DNA of 37,733 bases, from assembly GCA_011109175.1 (NCBI GenBank), contig RDEW01000019.1, positions 74,305 to 112,037 of the forward strand, in the 5' to 3' direction. Source of the stretch: Dicyema japonicum. Its lineage: Eukaryota; Dicyemida; Rhombozoa; Dicyemidae. Numbering within the stretch: the stretch's first letter is position 1; each line of letters opens with the position of its first letter. Under the pieces are notes generated by a model that saw only the letters and a list, made by a program, of their open reading frames with translations, did not search any database and was not told the DNA's origin. Positions 1 to 11,299 of the stretch are shown here, in pieces. The position numbers were made by a program, and so were the translations under genes.

Positions 1-143
1 TTTCGTGGCGGTCTGGCACTGGGCGCCACCTAAACAGGTGGATCACATGACGCCACTATAATAGGAAGAAAGAAGAAGAACAGGCGAACAGAACTGAAAC
101 TTCAGCCAACTAGCCACGAAGCCCTACATGGCGCTACGCGGCT
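1..143 (-). repeat. Dispersed repeat family R-A, copy 1 (cut by window edge)
   Basis: This stretch matches segments at 3920-4233, 26090-26505, 27650-27945 and 33520-33965. It shares the core GTGGATCACATGACGCCAC, a following A/G-rich run, and the end pattern CACATGGCGC...CGCGGCT. A small hairpin is visible at about 26-45 (CCACCT, four-base loop, AGGTGG). Compared with the complete copy near 26.1 kb, the element is read on the minus strand, where an A-box-like TGGCTAnTTGG lies close to its 5' end. The other part of the element lies outside the window. Confidence 0.6.
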
Positions 144-321
144 AAGTTAAAATCCTTGATTATTTTGATTGTCTTGTTGCGTAATAAATTTATAAATAAA
201 TTTAAATATAATAAATATGATATTTTCTCGTGTTTTCTCGACCTTGGTTTCAAATGCTCTCAAATGTCAGTCTATGCTGTATTAAATCGCACTAAAAAAT
301 AGAGGACGGAAAATTCCTTAT

Positions 322-2690
322 TTGTTACCATGCCAGTGGCGTTCCGTTGTGCGGTCTCCCTCATGGCGTGGTTTTGTGAGTGGTGGGATTCTTTTGGCCT
401 CTTCTCCCGTTCTATTCCGTCCCCTTGATGACAAATCCCATGACAGTCATTCTCTGAAGCCGCAGAAATTGCTTGTTAAACATCTCTTATGTGATTGGTG
501 GATCGCTTTACTTGCTATCATCTTTGCGATCATTGCTGTTTGCATAAATGTATCAGTTCCCATTCAGATGGGGTCCCTCGTTAACCTGATCATTTCCCTT
601 TCAGATTCTAGTTCGTTCATTCGTCTCATTGGTCCGGCAAAGAGTCTCCTGTTGTTATACGTCCTCGAAGGGACTGCCACTTTGGCATACATATACACGA
701 TTGGCTGTTATGGGGAGAGACTTTCCTGCAGACTAAAAGTGGATGTGTTTGCCAACATTATGGGACGACATACACACTTTTTTGACGCCAACCGATCCAG
801 TGAGCTGGTTAGCAGGTTGGATACTCTGGGTCACAGTCAGAGCGACCTCTGATATTCAAGAATTCAAGAGCTTGTTGAAGCAATGCCTGACTGGGGGGAT
901 AAAATGCTTTACTCAAGTCGATTTTGATTCATTTTAGGTCCTCGGTTCCTTCATCGCCCTTTTTCGAATATCTGGTAGACTCACCACGGCTACCTTCGTC
1001 ATCCTTCCCGTAGTCGTCTCTGCTGGACTGCTCCTTACATTGATCCTCAGCGAATTATCGGCCACGTGTCAGCTCCAGGTTGTCTGAATGACCCATTCTA
1101 GTTATCAAAATCAGTTGTGGTCGCAGATGAGGCAATCAAGCATATCAAGACAGTAAAAACACTCGCATTGGAGGAGAAGCTAGCATGGTGATATTTCTGA
1201 CTTACTGTCAGTAACTACTCTCAAGAATGTGCACGTGTCAGTCACCTAAATCAACAGTTGGCTTTCGGAATTGGTCTTTTCCAGGGTCTCTCAGATATTG
1301 TCTTGAAATGTAGTTTTTAATTTGACCCAAGCTCTTTCATTGGGAGTTATTTTTTACGGTGGAATGCTGCTGTCTTCCCAGTCCATTACACCTGGGGATC
1401 TTACGGCATACCTGACCTCTTTNGTCAGTCACCTAAATCAACAGTTGGCTTTCGGAATTGGTCTTTTCCAGGGTCTCTCAGATATTGTCTTGAAATGTTG
1501 TTTTTAATTTGACCCAAGCTCTTTCATTGGGAGTTATTTTCTACGGTGGAATGCTGCTGTCTTCCCAGTCCATTACACCTGGGGATCTTACGGCATACCT
1601 GACCTCTTTGGGATCTATTCAGAAGTATGGACTTTTTACTGACTTAGATCATTGGCCACATTTTCTCTGCTCTTCGGAAAGGTGGTGAAACTTAACGCAG
1701 CAGCTTCTCTGTTCACTCCTGTTACTTAGATGGTGATATTTCTAGTTTATTATTCGTATTGAGGGAGAAGAAAGTGGAGGAGGGGCTGTGATTTCGCCGA
1801 GCAAACTTCGAGGGAGAATACAGTTTAAAGATGTCTGTTTCACCTATCCCGGGAGACCGGATGAGGTACTTTTGGGAGCAAATTTTAGAAAGTGTTGGAA
1901 AATGTTTACTTGGATATTCCTTCTGGTAGTATTGTTGCACTGGTTGGCCAGTCTGGGGGAGGTTATGGGCATTTCTCACGTTCTAGGAAAATCCACTATT
2001 GTCAGTCTTATGGAAAGGCTCTACGACGTAGAAAGCGGGTCAGTATTACTAGACGGCAAGGATGTGCGGGATCTCGACCTAAAATGGTTGAGGGGGAAGG
2101 TTCTGGCCTATGTCAGCCAAGTAAAAGGTGGTGTTTTAGATTCCAGGAGCCTTGCCTGTTTGCTACTTCCATAAGAGAGAACATTCGGATAGGAAAACCC
2201 TCAGCCAGCGATGAGGAGGTGATTGAGGCGGCCAAAATGGCTGACGCCCATGAATTTATCTCTAAGTTTTCCAATGGTTACTCAACTCTGGTTGGGGAGG
2301 AAGGTCAAGCGCTTTCTGGGGGACAGAAACAGCGAATTGCCATTGCCAGGGCTCTCATAAAGGATCCTTCAGTGTTAGTTCTAGACGAGGCGACGAGGTC
2401 TCGATCTCTTTGACTTTAAGTGCCCTGGACTCCGAGGCTGAGCAGTCAATCTTCAAATCCTTAGACAAGATTTCAAAGGGCATGAGTTTTAATTTAGTGT
2501 AGGAAGGACGGTGATAATTGTTGCCCATAGACTGAGCACTATCAAGAATAGTGATATAATATATGTGATTGATAGTGGAAGAGTTTGTGAGGTTGAGGAG
2601 TCATCTCATGATTAGAATGGTACCCATACAAATTTGATGTCTGCGAAGGGGTTGTATCACAAACTTGTTTACACACAAACTAATAATTAA
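322..2690 (+). CDS. ABCB8: Mitochondrial-type ABC transporter, ABCB8-like (14 exons)
   Basis: This is a half-transporter: one membrane domain followed by one ATP-binding domain. Exons joined across 13 introns (816-840, 917-937, 1079-1101, 1188-1211, 1313-1331, 1625-1647, 1721-1745, 1866-1888, 1962-1986, 2121-2146, 2398-2420, 2480-2502, 2592-2615) follow the ABCB8 order. Visible motifs are [13 protein letters not shown], Walker A GQSGGGKST (split by intron 1962-1986), Q-loop YVSQ, signature LSGGQKQR, Walker [11 protein letters not shown]-loop ALDSEAE and H-loop VAHRLST, ending in [10 protein letters not shown]. Omitting the duplicate block 1424-1609 plus the N gives a frame divisible by three, about 625 residues against roughly 720 in vertebrates. 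The start is unresolved: the frame opens at a TTG (322), the nearby ATG (329) is out of frame, and an upstream exon is likely. AATAAA at 2699-2704 follows the stop almost directly. ABCB8 proteins sit in the mitochondrial inner membrane; localisation here is inferred. Confidence 0.85.
1237..1609 (+). repeat. Direct duplicate flanking a single N (1423)
   Basis: 1237-1422 and 1424-1609 are the same 186-bp stretch of the ABC transporter gene with two base differences. The duplicated text would repeat an exon pair in the protein, which no family member has. It reads as two overlapping contig ends joined without merging. Confidence 0.85.
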
Positions 2691-2699
2691 CTTTTATTA

Positions 2700-3730
2700 A
2701 TAAAATGAATCAAATTTCAATATCAAACAACCGAGGATTAGGTGCTACCCAATCGAGGTTGAAATCACGGAAGCCTGATAGATGGTCTTTGATATATATT
2801 GAGAATTGGTCTGGTAGCCTATGGTATCGTTGATTCCTCCACGCTCTTTTCGAGATTGCGATTTTTCGGAGGCTGTCTAGATCATCTGTGTGCTCTAATG
2901 AAATTTTGACATGTTTTAGATCGATGTTTATTGTTGATGACAAAGTTGTTGTGGCTACTTTCTAAAAGCCCCCGAGCAGAAGAAGCATGCTTTCATAACA
3001 TCGTAAGCAGGAACGGCATGAGACATCCGTAATATGTGGCCTAATCATATCCGTCAGATCTTGGTTTTTGATCACCATTGGATAGTTTTTCATGTTAGGC
3101 AATTGACGATATATTTTTTTTTAATTTTTTGCAATATCAAACAGAATTGTTTTATCTTGGATATATTTTGGATTAATTAACATTACTGTTCTTATTTCTT
3201 GAAAATAAAGTGTGAGTTCTGCCTAAGGTGAGGTTTAAGTAATGGAAACATTACCTACTCCTTATCGAAAGGGGTGTTTTTTTAATAAATAGAAGCAACT
3301 TTTGTTGACACATATTCAAGCAGGAACCTTTTCAAATCGATTCTAACACCTGGAGCTGCTGCTTCAACCGCAGAAAACCTAAAAATCTAGAAATACTCTT
3401 GCCTCGGAGATTGGTACCGATTTACTCCTATTGCGGTCGAGTCATCAGAAGCCGTTGGTCCAATGACGACTGATTTTTCGCGAACTTAGAAGAATGCTTT
3501 CCAGAAAAAAAGGGATCAACGAGAATGGTTCTGGCTGAGACAAAAGATTGGAATGGCCATACTCCGAGGGAACTCGTTCGCGATCCACGCAGCCGGCTTT
3601 CTCAACTAACATTTGTTTCTTTGTTAAATAAAAAAAATTAAAAAATAAATAAATTCACATAGATACAATACATATTTTTTTTAAATTTACGCATATTGAA
3701 TAACGAAAATTAACTATCTTGCTATATGTG
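2700..3730. other. Intergenic stretch, no gene recognised
   Basis: AT-rich sequence between the ABC gene and an R-A repeat. A 78-codon minus-strand ORF (2710-2943) has no recognisable family. The part 2830-2945 resembles 22970-23055, which lies directly before a LINE endonuclease start, so it is probably old retroelement sequence. A/T runs occur near 3110-3125 and 3630-3690. Confidence 0.5.
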
Positions 3731-3734
3731 AGGC

Positions 3735-3870
3735 TCCTGAAATATACTGTGGTGCTACATGGCTAATTGGTTGAAGTTTTCGGTTTGTTTTGTCTGTTCC
3801 TCTTCTATTCTTTCTTACTAGAATGGCGTCATGTGATCCACCCGTCTTAGAACATGCCCCTTTTCAACGA
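3735..3870 (+). repeat. R-A repeat, truncated, plus orientation
   Basis: Contains GTGGTGCTACATGGCTAATT, a T/C-rich run and GGCGTCATGTGATCCACC, the reverse complement of the core of the other R-A copies. It carries the A-box-like TGGCTAATTGG and stops before the region that leads to the 3' tail of full copies. It lies head-on to the next copy. Confidence 0.6.
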
Positions 3871-3904
3871 TTAGCTAAATAACTGTCCTTTACTTTGAAA
3901 TAAA

Positions 3905-4233
3905 ATTATTATTATTTATTTATTAACCCCGGATACACCGAGAAGTTAAAGTAAACAACTAATTAAGTGTATCCAGTTTCCATTTTTACAAAAACAGAGT
4001 TCATCCAGAATCAACATAAAAGGTAAGACGTCCATTACATGCAGTTGTGGAAACCCCTCCAGTGGAGTGGGGGAGAGCTAATGATCCTTTTTCGTGCCGA
4101 CCTGGCACTGAGCGTCACCTAGACAAAGGGATCACATGACGCCACTATAATAGGAAGAGTAAAGAGGAAGAGTCAAGCAATCAGAAAACTTCAACCGATT
4201 AACCACGCACCACCACATGGCGCCACGCGGCTC
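3905..4233 (-). repeat. R-A repeat, near full length, minus orientation
   Basis: On the minus strand this copy runs from the AGCCGCGTGGCG head through the core to an A/T tail made of AATAAATAAATAATAAT near 3910-3930. It aligns along its whole length with the copy at 26085-26505. The loop hairpin is degraded here. No convincing target-site duplication was found. Confidence 0.65.
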
Positions 4234-4357
4234 TTTATCAATACCCTAAGATCTATGTTCCATGTGGAGATGTAAGTACTTCGTAAAAAGCTGTTATTAT
4301 TAAAAGGATGCAAATAAAAAAAATAAAAAGAGAGTTTAAAAAATTAAACAAAATAAT

Positions 4358-6079
4358 TTAGATTGCTAGAGTCCTCATACTCAAAAGCTGGGAGACACAA
4401 TTAGCAGTCAGTCTGGAAGATGCATCTGGCTCCCAACAGGCATTAATAAGCTCACAAAAAATCCGGAACTCCTACCAAGTAAAAAGCAAACAAACATGGC
4501 TGATTGTCCATTCTATCAGCATAGGAGGCCTGTCCTTCAATCTCCCGACATTATCCTGCATATTCTCGAGCGTGCATTCGTACTTCGAATAAGGGGGAGA
4601 ATAGTCAAGTCCACCAAAGATAAAAAAACACCAAACCCGCATTAGAGAGCATCTCCCACACTACCAGCGAAAAGGCATACATGTCGATTGCCAAATATGA
4701 TAAGTGAGAGCTGTCTACGACTCCCATCAACAACTCTGGAGCCATATATCGGACGTCCCCCACCAAAATATAAACCAAAAACTACCTGCGTTCGAATCCG
4801 TGGATCTTCACAGCCATCAAAAGCCACTGCTTGGCTCAGATCGGAAATATGAGCAGAAAACAAATCCCGACTGGCCATCTTGACCAATACTTTTGTCGAT
4901 TTAATATTCCTGTGAGCAATGGGGGGCTTTCCGTTCCTCCTCTCGTGAAGATAGGCGAGTCCATTAACGAAGGACCAAACCAGATGAAGTAGTTGATTTC
5001 CTGTGAGCAATGGGGGGCTTTCCGTTCCTCCTCTCGTGAAGATAGGCGAGTCCATTAACGAAGGACCAAACCAGATGAAGTAGTTGATTGTAGTTGAACC
5101 TGAATGAGTTTTGACTGACCAAATCAAAAACTGATCCCAGGGGGAAATACTCGAATGCAAGGGAGAAGGGGAAGACTTGGTCCTCCATATAGAAGAGGTA
5201 GACCAGACTTAACACATTTGGCGAAAGAAATAACTCGTCGTGTGCAAGAATATCATGGATTTCCAATTCACTTAGCAAATGAGAAGATTTGGCAGATTTG
5301 AAGAACACCAAAGACCCACCAAAAGTTCCTTTACTGAACATCTTCGATGAAGTACTCCACTAAGGTTTACGACTGCCAGTACAAGTAGCTTTCGGTGTAT
5401 TGGTGGCACTTTCATCGCTCTTTGCACCAAAAGTTCCTTTACTGAACATCTTCGATGAAGTACTCCACTAAGGTTTACGACTGCCAGTACAAGTAGCTTT
5501 CGGTGAATTGGTGGCACTTTCATCGCTCTTTGGATCAAATTTCTGTCATTCAGTCGCTCTACGTTTCTGCTGAGGACGAAGGAGCGGGCAGAGTAGAGGA
5601 AAACGAAGATGACACATCCCAGGATGACTGCAACACCAATCCAGACACCGAAAGTGGGGGAATTTAAACCTCTAATAAACTAAATGCTGCCACTTTCAAT
5701 CACAGGGGGTTTTACGGTTTTGGGAATCATGGTAGGTCCCCTTTTGCCAGAGTCGGTGAATGAGACGTTATTACAGCCATCAGAATAGCAGCAACAGAGA
5801 TTGATCCCTCCCTCCATTAATTGGCATAAAGAAGGAGAGGGGCACATTTCATAGGAGCTACACCCAAGTGAATACTAGATTTAGCATTAAATAAACTATT
5901 GTGGCGTTTGATGCCGACCTGACTAGTAAACAAGCCGAATTTGTGTCAGGGGGACATTGCTTGAGGGTAACTTTGGAAATGCTGTTTGCCTTATAGTAGC
6001 AATAGAGGAGGGAATAAATTTCTAAAATGTTATGTGATTGATTGCCTGTTAACAAAATAAGTAGGAAGTGGAACTTCAT
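4358..6079 (-). CDS. Activin/TGF-beta type II receptor-like protein, predicted pseudokinase
   Basis: In order: signal peptide (MKFHFLLILLTG), a Cys-rich ectodomain ending in the family hallmark CCCYSDGCN, one membrane segment (VWIGVAVILGCVIFVFLY), then a kinase-like domain. Family features are the glycine loop SKGTFGG, GLAYLHE, IAHRNIKS, VRYMAPEL, IDMYAFSLVVWEML and INACWEPDASSRLTA. Two catalytic motifs are altered: HRD is HRN, and DFG is DLS. Canonical introns are 5875-5896, 5670-5693, 5468-5490 (also present as 5360-5382 in the duplicate) and 4482-4505. Two more 22-nt insertions (4764-4785, 4615-4636) are GT...TG. Two tandem copies without Ns (91 and 108 bp) interrupt it; removing them and all introns gives 462 codons in frame including the stop. 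Known members bind TGF-beta-class ligands and phosphorylate type I receptors; here ligand binding without phosphotransfer is inferred. A decaying gene is the alternative. Confidence 0.82.
4908..5089. repeat. 91-bp tandem duplicate without an N
   Basis: 4908-4998 and 4999-5089 are the same 91 bp inside the kinase-like domain. Because 91 is not a multiple of three, keeping both copies would break the frame. Removing one rejoins the exon around GLAYLHE and IAHRN. Confidence 0.85.
5317..5532. repeat. 108-bp tandem duplicate without an N
   Basis: 5317-5424 and 5425-5532 are near-identical and both contain the same 23-nt intron and the start of the kinase glycine loop. A single copy gives a continuous protein from the membrane segment into the kinase domain. 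Confidence 0.85.
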
Positions 6080-6590
6080 TGAGAACTACCGCACTAAAAT
6101 AAATCCCACAATTTTATATTTTATAAAATTATAAAATATTAAAAATTATTTATTTTTTAAGCTAAACGACATCGCTCTTAAAATTATATGGTTTTTTGAT
6201 CATTATCAAATTTTTTTGGTTAAAGTTGACATCCCTTTCTTGCACAAATGTCTTTTTTCACATTTGATATCTACCAGCCCATTCTCTCTTGGCATCCTAA
6301 ATACCAGAGGACTATGGACTTGGATTTGCATTCCATCACACAAACATAAACCCTATTTGCGACGAACCTTTCCTTTATAAGTTCAATGTCCGGGGGCTTT
6401 CCAATGTCTGAGAAAGAAAAACACTTTGTGGAGACTTGTAAAATATTTTATGCTTTCATGGGACTAAACTAACGGATTTAACAAGGAAATTATTATTCAT
6501 CTGCATTAATTTGTAATCGATTTGTCCACTGATCGTATTTATATGGTAAATCGAATAATTTCCGTTATTAACCTTTAAATCGTTGAATAA

Positions 6591-7558
6591 ATGGAAGTCG
6601 AAAAAACTGAAAAACTTGACAATTTACAAATTTCAGACCAACCAAAAAAAATAGAGGATTCCGGAAACAATCTGTTGGCATCAATTTTGAATTTTTTTAC
6701 CCTCATCATCGTCATTGCTATGTTCCCCATCTTCATATGTTCCACTGTCAAAGTTATATTTGAATATCAACGTGCAATTATTTTTCGACTTGGTCAAGCC
6801 ATAAGTCGAGTTCCGAAAGGACCAGGTTGAACTCATCCATGACTACTCTAGGAATTTTTTGCGTAAATCCAATCATCGATAGTACAAAAGTTGTTGACAC
6901 GAGGACCGTCTATCTGGATGTCCCCCCACAACAGGTACCAAAACCAAATATTCCAGATAATCACTAAAGATTCGGTTTCTGTAACTATGGATGCTGTGAT
7001 TTTTTATCATATTTTTGATCCGGCTTCTTCTTTATTGAACGTGGAAAATTATATGACTTCGATTGAGCTATTGGCCAGCTCGACTTTGAGAAATTCTTTC
7101 GGCACATTCACTTTGAACGAAATTCTTAATAGGAAGCAGGAGTTGATTGAAAAAATAACGGTGACGGAGTAATTTCTATAGTTTAGGTAGACCTAAATGA
7201 CGTCACTAATCAGTGGGGGGTCAAAGTTGAATTCGTTGAAATGTAATTTATCCCATATATTTAAGCAAAAATGTGAATATTCCCAAAGACATGCAGAGAT
7301 CATTCGCTGCAGAGGCTAAAGCTCTTCAAAGCGCGAAATCAAGAGTAGAATGTTGAGGCACAAATCTATTAGATAATAGCAGCGAAGGCGGAGAAGGACT
7401 CATCCGAAGCTCTGAGAGTTGCCTCTGAAATGATTTCGAGTACTCCGATAGCAATGCAACTGAAATACCTTCAAAGTCTTGCCAATATCTCAAGGGAGAA
7501 GGAAACTACAATTTTATTTCCAATTCCCATTGATTATTCAGTACTTTTATCAAAATAA
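6591..7558 (+). CDS. Stomatin-family membrane protein (6 exons)
   Basis: Stomatins are inner-leaflet scaffold proteins that oligomerise and tune channels and membrane order. The ATG at 6591 opens a short acidic/basic N-tail, then a hydrophobic hairpin around residues 35-55 (FTLIIVIAMFPIFIC). The band-7/SPFH region follows: EYQRAIIFRLG, TVYLDVPPQQ, TKDSVSVTMDAVIFY, STLRNSFGTFTLNEIL, WGVKVEFVEIKNVNIP. The end is SEALRVASEMIS, MQLKYLQSLANI and TTILFPIPID. Introns 6826-6851, 6935-6956, 7161-7186, 7243-7265 and 7345-7372 (22-28 nt, all GT...AG) leave 281 codons including the stop, close to human stomatin length. The two prolines in the hairpin region and the C-terminal IPID block match the stomatin/MEC-2 group rather than prohibitin. 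The gene is divergent from the receptor gene, about 510 bp away. Confidence 0.92.
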
Positions 7559-7781
7559 TTCATTTCCTATTCTTTGTATTTTCGCGGGAAATTAAGAGTA
7601 AATATGAAAATTTAATAGCAATGCAACTGAAATACCTTCAAAGTCTTGCCAATATCTCAAGGGAGAAAGAAACTACAATTTTATTTCCAATTCCCATTGA
7701 TTATTCAGTACTTTTATCAAAATAATTCATTTCCTATTCTTTGTATTTTCGCGGGAAATTAAGAGTAAATATGAAAATTTA
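7448..7781. repeat. 167-bp tandem duplicate of the stomatin 3' end
   Basis: 7448-7614 holds the last codons and 3' flank of the stomatin gene; 7615-7781 repeats it almost exactly. The second copy has no upstream exons attached. It resembles the duplicates that flank single Ns elsewhere, but here no N marks the join. Confidence 0.8.
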
Positions 7782-7784
7782 ATG

Positions 7785-8700
7785 ATCCTCACCCTGATCG
7801 TTAGCCTAGTGATTGATAGGTCAGAAGGTTGAGTTGGTCACGTGCTCTGGTGGGCTATGGCTTTGTTCGTGTGAGATCTGTCTTTATCTTATCAAGATAG
7901 ATTTAACCTCCAGACCTCTCTTAATGGCCTCGGGAGACATTGGAAATTCCAGGACCAATGTTTGGGTATTAACTCCAGAATCACAAGAGGTCTAGAGTTA
8001 TTGTCTAAGTTAAGTGACAAAGGTGTACATACCAGGGTTTCTTCTGCTGTTAGTTTTAGAGTCCTGGATTAATCTCCACAAAGGGGAAGGTTTCTCCTCA
8101 TATCTCGAGCTGACTTACAAATATAATCTGACTTCCTGCCAAGGGGATTTTCAGGAGACTGTAAGGAAGAGGAAAAAAACTTTTTTACACGCCTCCCTTA
8201 GAAAAAATATACACTCTTGCGCGTCCCTTTATATTCCATAATACAAATATTATTTTTAGCAGAAACAATTTTTAACACAAAAAAGTTAATGAGATAAATT
8301 TTTTTTTCATTTTTGACAGTTTTTGAAATCTGTGTCATTGATGAGTCGTAGCTCATTATGAACGAGTACGATATTTAGATTTCATTCCGTCTAGTGCAGA
8401 AAATTCAGTTTCGCATAAAAATAAGGTAACAAATGGCAACAAAACTTTCATTGCTTTTACAGCCAAATTTCATATTCTTTACATCGATTCATGAATTAGT
8501 GGATCTTTCTCAAATTTTTTGTTTCAATATTGAATCACATGACAATTCTATCAATTTTTATTTCAAATTGTCGATACAAATTCATTATCTTTTTCATCAA
8601 TAAATGAATCGATAGATTTTATTAACAGAACGAACTCGTTACTAATCAAAAACTAATTAAACAGAGGGAAGCCAATGAGTTTGTCCAAGTTGATGAGGTC
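7785..8700. other. Intergenic region, no gene recognised
   Basis: Two open frames (7813-7995, 8014-8241) lack family features and may be decayed coding or chance. From 8240 to 8640 the sequence is strongly AT-rich with no motif seen. From about 8640 it may begin the 3' end of the minus-strand LINE described next. Confidence 0.4.
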
Positions 8701-9155
8701 TGGTATAACGAGACACCACATGTCTCCTCTTCGAATTTTTGACCCCTTGGGCCAAACAAGAATTATTTTTTTTCAAGTGGTGAACATTTTCTCAATAGAT
8801 CTTGCACGTTTTTCATAACTAGGCGGTAATTTAGATTTTAAATCAATTCTATATGCCAGTTTAATAGCATATCTCCTCGATTTATCAAGAAGCTCTACAA
8901 GAATACTTCTCTCATCACTTTCAAACCATCTTCGGAAGCCATAAATCAAGAATGGTTCTATACAAGCTGTATACACATAGAAAAAAGTTTCCGGACTCAA
9001 TCGAAAACGTAGAAGCGATATCAACATCACTGTTTTTTCCTTTGAATTTACACAAACACCAAGGTATTGCAACTGATCCATGCATTTGATTACCCCAGTG
9101 CTAATACAAATTTTTGACTTATTTTTGTTATTCACAATCCATGAAGCAGTACAAT

Positions 9156-9409
9156 TTTCAGGAGATAAGGATAAACCTTTATTTCGGCACCAACATTTAA
9201 TTTTTCGATATGTGTTGAAACACGTTTCCAGGAAATCGATTTATTAATACTTTGATAAAGCTCAAGTATATTATTGGCATAAANTTTCAGATGATAAGGA
9301 TAAACCTTTATCTCGGCACCAACATTTAATTTTTCAATATGTGTTGAAACACGTTTCCAGGAAATCGATTTATTAATACTTTTCAAGCTCAAGTATATTA
9401 TTGGCATAA
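9156..9409. repeat. Direct duplicate flanking a single N (9284)
   Basis: 9156-9283 and 9285-9409 are near-identical copies of the palm region of the LINE reverse transcriptase. They differ by several bases and a small indel near the end, as two alleles would. Confidence 0.8.
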
Positions 9410-10906
9410 ATAAGCATTTTCGAATTTAAGTGTTCAACTTCGGAATGTCACACATAACACAATTGAATAAGAGGGGACTTTAGACAGACCCTTGTGATAC
9501 CCCTCTTTTAACAAAATTTTCTTCGATATATGATTTCCTACACGTATAAAAGATTCTCTACCAGAAAGAAAATCCTTCATTTACACTAGTGCCTTGCTCC
9601 CAACATCAAAATTTGACAGTTTTCAATAACCCAGCATGCCAAACGCTATCAAAAGCCTTAAATATGTCTAGACATACGGTCGTAACACATTCTCTATTCT
9701 TCTTAGCAACACATATAAAAATTGATAATATTGAGGAACAATCTCCAGTCCTTCCAGTGGGGCGATAACTCCACTGATCATCGAGAAAAATTTGTTAGCT
9801 TCAATATACTTTGATAAGTTGTTAAAAATAATTTTTCAATGATTTTCAAGATACTGCATATCAGGCTTATTGGCCTAGTGTTCTCTGGATCCAAACTAGA
9901 TTTTCCCTTCTTCGGGATCATCCGTACAAAAGACTTCTTCCACGTAGAAGTAACACGTCCAGAACACCACGAAGAATTAAACAAAGCCCACAACGTTTTC
10001 AATAATGGCATTCCAGCATTTTTGAAAACAGTCAGGGGGAGATTATCTACTCACGGAGCTTTATTTTTGCATCCATTAATAGCAAGAATTATCTCATCAA
10101 TAAAATTCGTTCCACACAAAGACCCCTCCACAAGCAAGGATGGCTCCTCTTCAAGAAAACTAGTTTGTATGCCTCGGGGAATAATTAACAGAGGATCCAA
10201 TTTTTGTACCTCTGCAAGCTGTTGTCTTAAGACATCTGGAACTTTTTCGAGATCCGAGAGCCGCCACGAGACTTTATATTTATCTCTTCACCTTTCCTAT
10301 CCAAAAAATTCAATTTCGAAAAAAAGTTAGGATTATTACGATAGAGTTGGAGCATTCTCTCCTCCATCTATCTTCAATACTTTTTGATGCTTCCATCAAT
10401 ACTCTCTTTATAAACTTGATCCTCTCTTTAAGACTGTAAGAATCTTGTGGATCCCAACATCGCCTTAATTTCCTTCCAAATTTCTCATTTCACGAAACAA
10501 ACGACCAAAAACGGGTCCAGTTTGCAGCTCCAAAGTTCGAGGTAAGTGATCACTCCCTATATCATTTTCGATATAGGGCAATCCGCTTAATAAAGCGAGG
10601 TTTTCTTGCATAACGAAAATATCCAATCTATCAGCACTCCGTTGTTGGAAATGATTAAGTTCCTTAGACGCAAAAACCTCTAAGTTTTCTGATTCCATTA
10701 TTTCCAATAAACATTTGTCGTCAGAGTTAGTTTTCACACAACCAAATGCAACATTATTGCATTACAATGTCCCACAAGGATTGGGTTTTCATATTAGCTA
10801 TTATAGTCCTTGAATAATTCCTTAATCTTTTGGAGTAAATTCCAACCAATGAAAGTGTAAACATCAATGCATAATAATTCGCAGACACTCTCTTCTATAA
10901 TTCTTA

Positions 10907-11168
10907 GTAATCGCATTTTAATACTCTTTTTGTAGAAAATAGAGGTGCTTGTACCTGGGACGCCATGTAATATCAATCGAATTATAACCCGGGATGATAA
11001 TAATCCCAGGTTTTGGTCCCTGCATAGATTTATTGAGNGTAATCGCATTTTAATACTTTTTTTGTAGAAAATAGAGGTGCCTGTACCTGGGACGCCATGT
11101 AATATCAATCGAATTATAACTCGGGATAATAATAATTCCAGGTTTTGGTCCTTGCATAGATTTATTGA
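10907..11168. repeat. Direct duplicate flanking a single N (11038)
   Basis: 10907-11037 and 11039-11168 repeat the same part of the LINE endonuclease with a few base differences. Confidence 0.8.
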
Positions 11169-11299
11169 GTATACTCAATTTCCCAAAAATGTCAACCAAA
11201 TAGGAAAATTTGACACTAATATTATCATTTCTGAATAATTTTGCATTTTCAATATCACTTTCATCAAGAAAATCTGAACTTGATTTTTGAGTTCAAACA

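Noticed and set aside
5272-5538. Real repeated juxtamembrane domain in the receptor
   Set aside because: Both 108-bp copies carry the same intron and glycine-loop start; one copy alone gives the family's normal layout.
9839-10330. 163-codon plus-strand ORF
   Set aside because: Antisense to the reverse transcriptase of the minus-strand LINE.
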